This document shows, one piece after another, positions 48,580 through 50,487 of a stretch of DNA of 50,487 nucleotides (within the stretch, counting starts at the first letter, position 1; the number at the start of each line of letters is the position of its first letter). The notes under the pieces are model-generated. The model was not told the DNA's origin. It was given only the letters and a program-made list of their open reading frames with translations, and did not search any database. The stretch spans positions 1 through 50,487 of the forward strand of contig DATLRX010000111.1 in assembly GCA_035534435.1 (NCBI GenBank), in the 5' to 3' direction. This DNA is from Palsa-851 sp035534435 (GTDB lineage: Bacteria > Chloroflexota > Dormibacteria > Aeolococcales > Aeolococcaceae). Both the position numbers and the translations under genes were made by a program.

Positions 48580-49976
48580 GGCAACCGTTGACGCGCCCGG
48601 ATACCGAGCCGGTCGACGAGGCCGCCGTCTCACCCCTGCACGCGACCCGGCCCGCGGTCCCGCCTCATCAGGAGCAGGCGGGCGGGTTCATCGCGGTGCT
48701 CCGCCGGCGCGACTTCCGCTACCTGTGGGGGGCGCAGCTGACGTCGCAGCTGGCGGACAAGTTCCTCATGTTCACGCTGCTCGTCTTCATGTACACGCTC
48801 ACGAAGCTCGCGTCGCTGCAGTCGGTGCTGATGATCGCGTACACGCTCCCGAGCGTGCTGCTCAGCGCGCCGTCCGGCGTGTATGCCGATCGCCACGACA
48901 AGCGCACGCTCATGATCCTGTGCAACGTCGTCCGCGGCGGTCTCGTCCTGCTGATCCCGCTGGCGCAACTCATTCCGGGCCTGCGCGGACAGGCATGGCC
49001 ACTCGTGGTGATCACGCTGCTGTTCAGCTCGGCCGGACAGATCTTCGCGCCCGCGGAGGCGGCCAGCATTCCGTCGCTCGTGACGCGCCGGCAGATCACC
49101 GAGGCAACGTCGCTGTTCATGACGACGGTGATCCTCACGCTGGTGCTCGGCGTCCCGGCGGCCACGATCGCGATCGGACTCTTCGGGAATCAGGCGCCGT
49201 TCTACATCGCGAGCGGGCTCTTCGGGGTCGCGGCGCTCTCCGTCTGGAGGGTGAGCATCAGCCTCCGCGCGGAGAGGGTGAGCAGCGCGCCGTCGCAGGG
49301 CATCCTGCGTGAGTTGCGGGACGGGATCGACATCCTTCGCGGCAGCCCGGCGTTGCGCCTCGGTCTCTACCAGCTGGCGCTCGCGATCGTCGTGGTGTTC
49401 ACGATCTTCGCGCTCGGTCCGGTGTACCTCGTCGAGGTGCTGAAGCGGTCCGACAATGAGACCTATATCGTGCTCGTGCCGGCGATGCTCGGACTCATCG
49501 CGACGGGGGCGCTGCTCGGACAGCGTCCGACGTTCTCGCGAGCCACGACCCTCGTCGCGGGGATCGCGACCGCCGGCATCTCGCTGCTGGTCATGGGCAT
49601 CGTGCCCGACCTGCTGCGGGCGCACGGTTTCGCAGGCCTGATGGTCCCGCTCGCGGTGCTCGTCGGCGTCGTGTTCGGTGGTGCGCTCGGGGCGTTGCTC
49701 ATCCCGGCGTTCACGGTGCTCCAGGAGCGAACCGACAGCGACAGCCGCGGCCGCATCTTCGGCGGCATCTTCACCGTCATTAACGCGGCCGTCGCGATCC
49801 CCCTGCTCCTGGCAGGGGTCGTGTCTGACCTGATCGGCGTGGCGCGCGTGGTTGCGGCGCTCGGCGCGCTCCTGATTCTCGTCGCCGCGGCGGTCCGATG
49901 GCTGGGGTGGAACAGCCTCCGCGTGCTCGAGCCGGAGCTCGGAACGCATGGAGCTCCAGTTCACGATCAACCGTGA
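48576..49976 (+). CDS. MFS transporter, substrate unknown
   Basis: 466 aa with a hydrophilic N-terminus of about 45 residues, then around 12 predicted membrane segments. The first helix region reads DFRYLWGAQLTSQLADKFLM, and the loop after helix 2 has the MFS motif A form SGVYADRHDKRTLMILCNVV; a second related loop is RTDSDSRGRIFGG. This resembles the multidrug/macrolide-type MFS group (MFS_1/MFS_3), but nothing shows the substrate. ATG 48576 overlaps rsmA by ATGA. After it, 49977-50091 is a 115-base gap. Confidence 0.88.
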   Translation: MRQPLTRPDTEPVDEAAVSPLHATRPAVPPHQEQAGGFIAVLRRRDFRYLWGAQLTSQLADKFLMFTLLVFMYTLTKLASLQSVLMIAYTLPSVLLSAPSGVYADRHDKRTLMILCNVVRGGLVLLIPLAQLIPGLRGQAWPLVVITLLFSSAGQIFAPAEAASIPSLVTRRQITEATSLFMTTVILTLVLGVPAATIAIGLFGNQAPFYIASGLFGVAALSVWRVSISLRAERVSSAPSQGILRELRDGIDILRGSPALRLGLYQLALAIVVVFTIFALGPVYLVEVLKRSDNETYIVLVPAMLGLIATGALLGQRPTFSRATTLVAGIATAGISLLVMGIVPDLLRAHGFAGLMVPLAVLVGVVFGGALGALLIPAFTVLQERTDSDSRGRIFGGIFTVINAAVAIPLLLAGVVSDLIGVARVVAALGALLILVAAAVRWLGWNSLRVLEPELGTHGAPVHDQP

Positions 49977-50091
49977 TTAACGACGCTGCAACGACGGTGT
50001 CGCGAAGCCATGGAATCACAGGGGTCGATCGGAGGTGGTGGGAAGCTCGCAACTCGGTGGTCCGAATTGGCGGACCGGGCGTGGAGAAGAG

Positions 50092-50283
50092 ATGCGAGCC
50101 GTCGTTACATGCGAGTGCTGCGGGCACCGGCAGGCCATTGCCCGCCAGATCGTCCGCCCGGAGTCGTTCAACCTGGTCTGCCACAGCTGCGAAGGCGTGC
50201 TCCGCGTCGACGTGACACCCGACGACCTCCAGGCTGCTCAGCACTCGACAGGGAAGAAGACCCAGCCCGTCGCCTGGGCCTGA
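50092..50283 (+). CDS. Small zinc-ribbon protein, unknown function
   Basis: 63 aa with two cysteine knuckles, TCECCGHRQ (C-x-C-C) and LVCHSCEGVLRVD (C-x2-C), about 20 residues apart, as in zinc ribbons. GGAGAAG lies just upstream of ATG 50092 (GGAG at 50083-50086). An earlier in-frame start at 50035 would add 19 unlike residues and has no ribosome site. The C-terminal 25 residues are polar and probably flexible. I do not recognise a specific family; a transcription- or translation-related role is common for such proteins but not shown. Confidence 0.65.
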   Translation: MRAVVTCECCGHRQAIARQIVRPESFNLVCHSCEGVLRVDVTPDDLQAAQHSTGKKTQPVAWA

Positions 50284-50309
50284 GGTTTCCGGGGACTGCC
50301 CCGAGCCGC

Positions 50310-50318
50310 TGGTATCAT
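50310..50318 (+). promoter_or_regulatory. Putative extended -10 promoter of tRNA-Val
   Basis: TGGTATCAT matches an extended -10 element (TGn plus TATCAT). It lies 33 bases before the mature tRNA 5' end and 26 bases after the zinc-ribbon stop. No clear -35 is seen. Confidence 0.5.
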
Positions 50319-50351
50319 CGACGGCGCTCACGCTTGCCGGGTGCGAGCCAG

Positions 50352-50428
50352 GGGCGCATAGCTCAGTTGGTACGAGCGCTGCGTTGACATCGCAGAGGTC
50401 ATAGGTTCGATCCCTATTGCGCCCACCA
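50352..50428 (+). tRNA. tRNA-Val (anticodon GAC), CCA encoded
   Basis: Complete cloverleaf. The acceptor stem GGGCGCA (50352-50358) pairs with TGCGCCC (50418-50424); the D stem GCTC/GAGC encloses AGTTGGTAC; the anticodon stem CTGCG/CGCAG holds the loop TTGACAT with anticodon GAC at 50386-50388; the variable loop is AGGTC; the T stem ATAGG/CCTAT holds TTCGATC. The discriminator is A at 50425 and CCA is encoded at 50426-50428. It reads GUC and GUU valine codons. Confidence 0.96.
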
Positions 50429-50456
50429 CCGGCTTTTTGAATACAAACCAGCCGGT
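50428..50456 (+). terminator. Inverted repeat just after tRNA-Val
   Basis: ACCGGCT (50428-50434) and AGCCGGT (50450-50456) form a perfect 7-bp stem with a 15-base AT-rich loop. It begins on the last base of the encoded CCA. A run of five Ts lies at the start of the loop and not after the stem, so it is not a textbook terminator, but its place right after the tRNA suggests an end or processing signal. Confidence 0.35.
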
Positions 50457-50487
50457 TCCAGCGGTCCGCTGACTGCCTCCAGAAAAA

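Noticed and set aside
50059..50076. Inverted repeat GGTCCG-N6-CGGACC between the MFS gene and the zinc-ribbon gene
   Set aside because: Only six base pairs, no T-tract and not near either gene end; in GC-rich sequence such repeats occur by chance.
1..50487. CRISPR arrays, insertion sequences, prophage, toxin-antitoxin or restriction systems
   Set aside because: No regularly spaced repeats, transposase, integrase, toxin or nuclease-methylase pair was seen on either strand; gene content is almost wholly conserved core.

Overview
The window is a gene-dense, very GC-rich (roughly two-thirds G+C by eye) bacterial chromosome segment holding about 47 protein genes and one tRNA. Nearly everything is core housekeeping. 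I see no insertion sequence, prophage, CRISPR array or defence island. Gene content and details (rpsB-tsf-pyrH-frr-uppS-cdsA-dxr-rseP-ispG order, archaeal/eukaryotic-type prolyl-tRNA synthetase, short Thermus-like EF-Ts, EF-P with arginine at the loop tip, fused shikimate kinase/dehydroquinate synthase, SigB-type sigma factor, TANNNT boxes placed directly before start codons) suggest a Terrabacteria lineage, most likely Chloroflexota or Candidatus Dormibacterota. That placement is an inference from memory of protein families, not a database result.

Layout. 1-9732 (+): translation and isoprenoid/envelope operon, rpsB, tsf, pyrH, frr, uppS, cdsA, dxr, rseP, ispG, then proS. 9742-12408 (-): sulfate activation operon sat-cysC with a co-directional LysR gene. 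12587-18712 (+): bifunctional (p)ppGpp gene rel, an uncertain small ORF, hisS-aspS and two small membrane proteins. 18730-20019 (+): an RsbW-like/SigB-like stress module preceded by a match to a SigB-type promoter. 20053-25736 (+): alaS, an FtsA/PilM-like ATPase and a large single-pass envelope protein. 25733-28335 (+): ruvX, aroE, an A24 prepilin peptidase and a bPH2-domain protein. 28349-28546 (-): a small uncertain ORF. 28655-34860 (+): aroC, aroKB, aroQ, efp, an Asp23-family gene, nusB, xseA, xseB. 34899-41022 (+): tlyA, nadK, recN, scpA, scpB, rluB, cmk. 41019-49976 (+): plsC, dinG, a split glutamine-dependent NAD synthetase, rsmI, tatD, rsmA, an MFS transporter. 50092-50428: a small zinc-ribbon protein and tRNA-Val(GAC).

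How it works together. Most genes run in long co-directional strings, and 27 neighbouring pairs share the 4-nt overlap ATGA or GTGA, so translational coupling looks like the rule. Where a new transcript seems to start (proS, sat, rel, hisS, aroC, tlyA, scpA) a TANNNT-like box lies only 6-10 nt before the start codon, with no usable Shine-Dalgarno, pointing to leaderless mRNAs. The gene functions converge on translation (S2, EF-Ts, RRF, EF-P, four tRNA synthetases, rRNA methylases), MEP isoprenoid and undecaprenyl synthesis, the shikimate pathway, NAD(P) synthesis, chromosome maintenance (RecN, ScpAB, Xse, RuvX, DinG) and stress control (Rel, RsbW/SigB).

The parts most worth a second look are: the RsbW-like protein that lacks recognisable ATP G boxes yet sits under a SigB-type promoter; the FtsA-like ATPase paired with a large envelope protein; the leaderless-start pattern; hairpins placed on convergent stop codons; a possible CTG-started, translationally coupled ORF after rel; and altered key residues in PlsC, DinG, RecN and EF-P.
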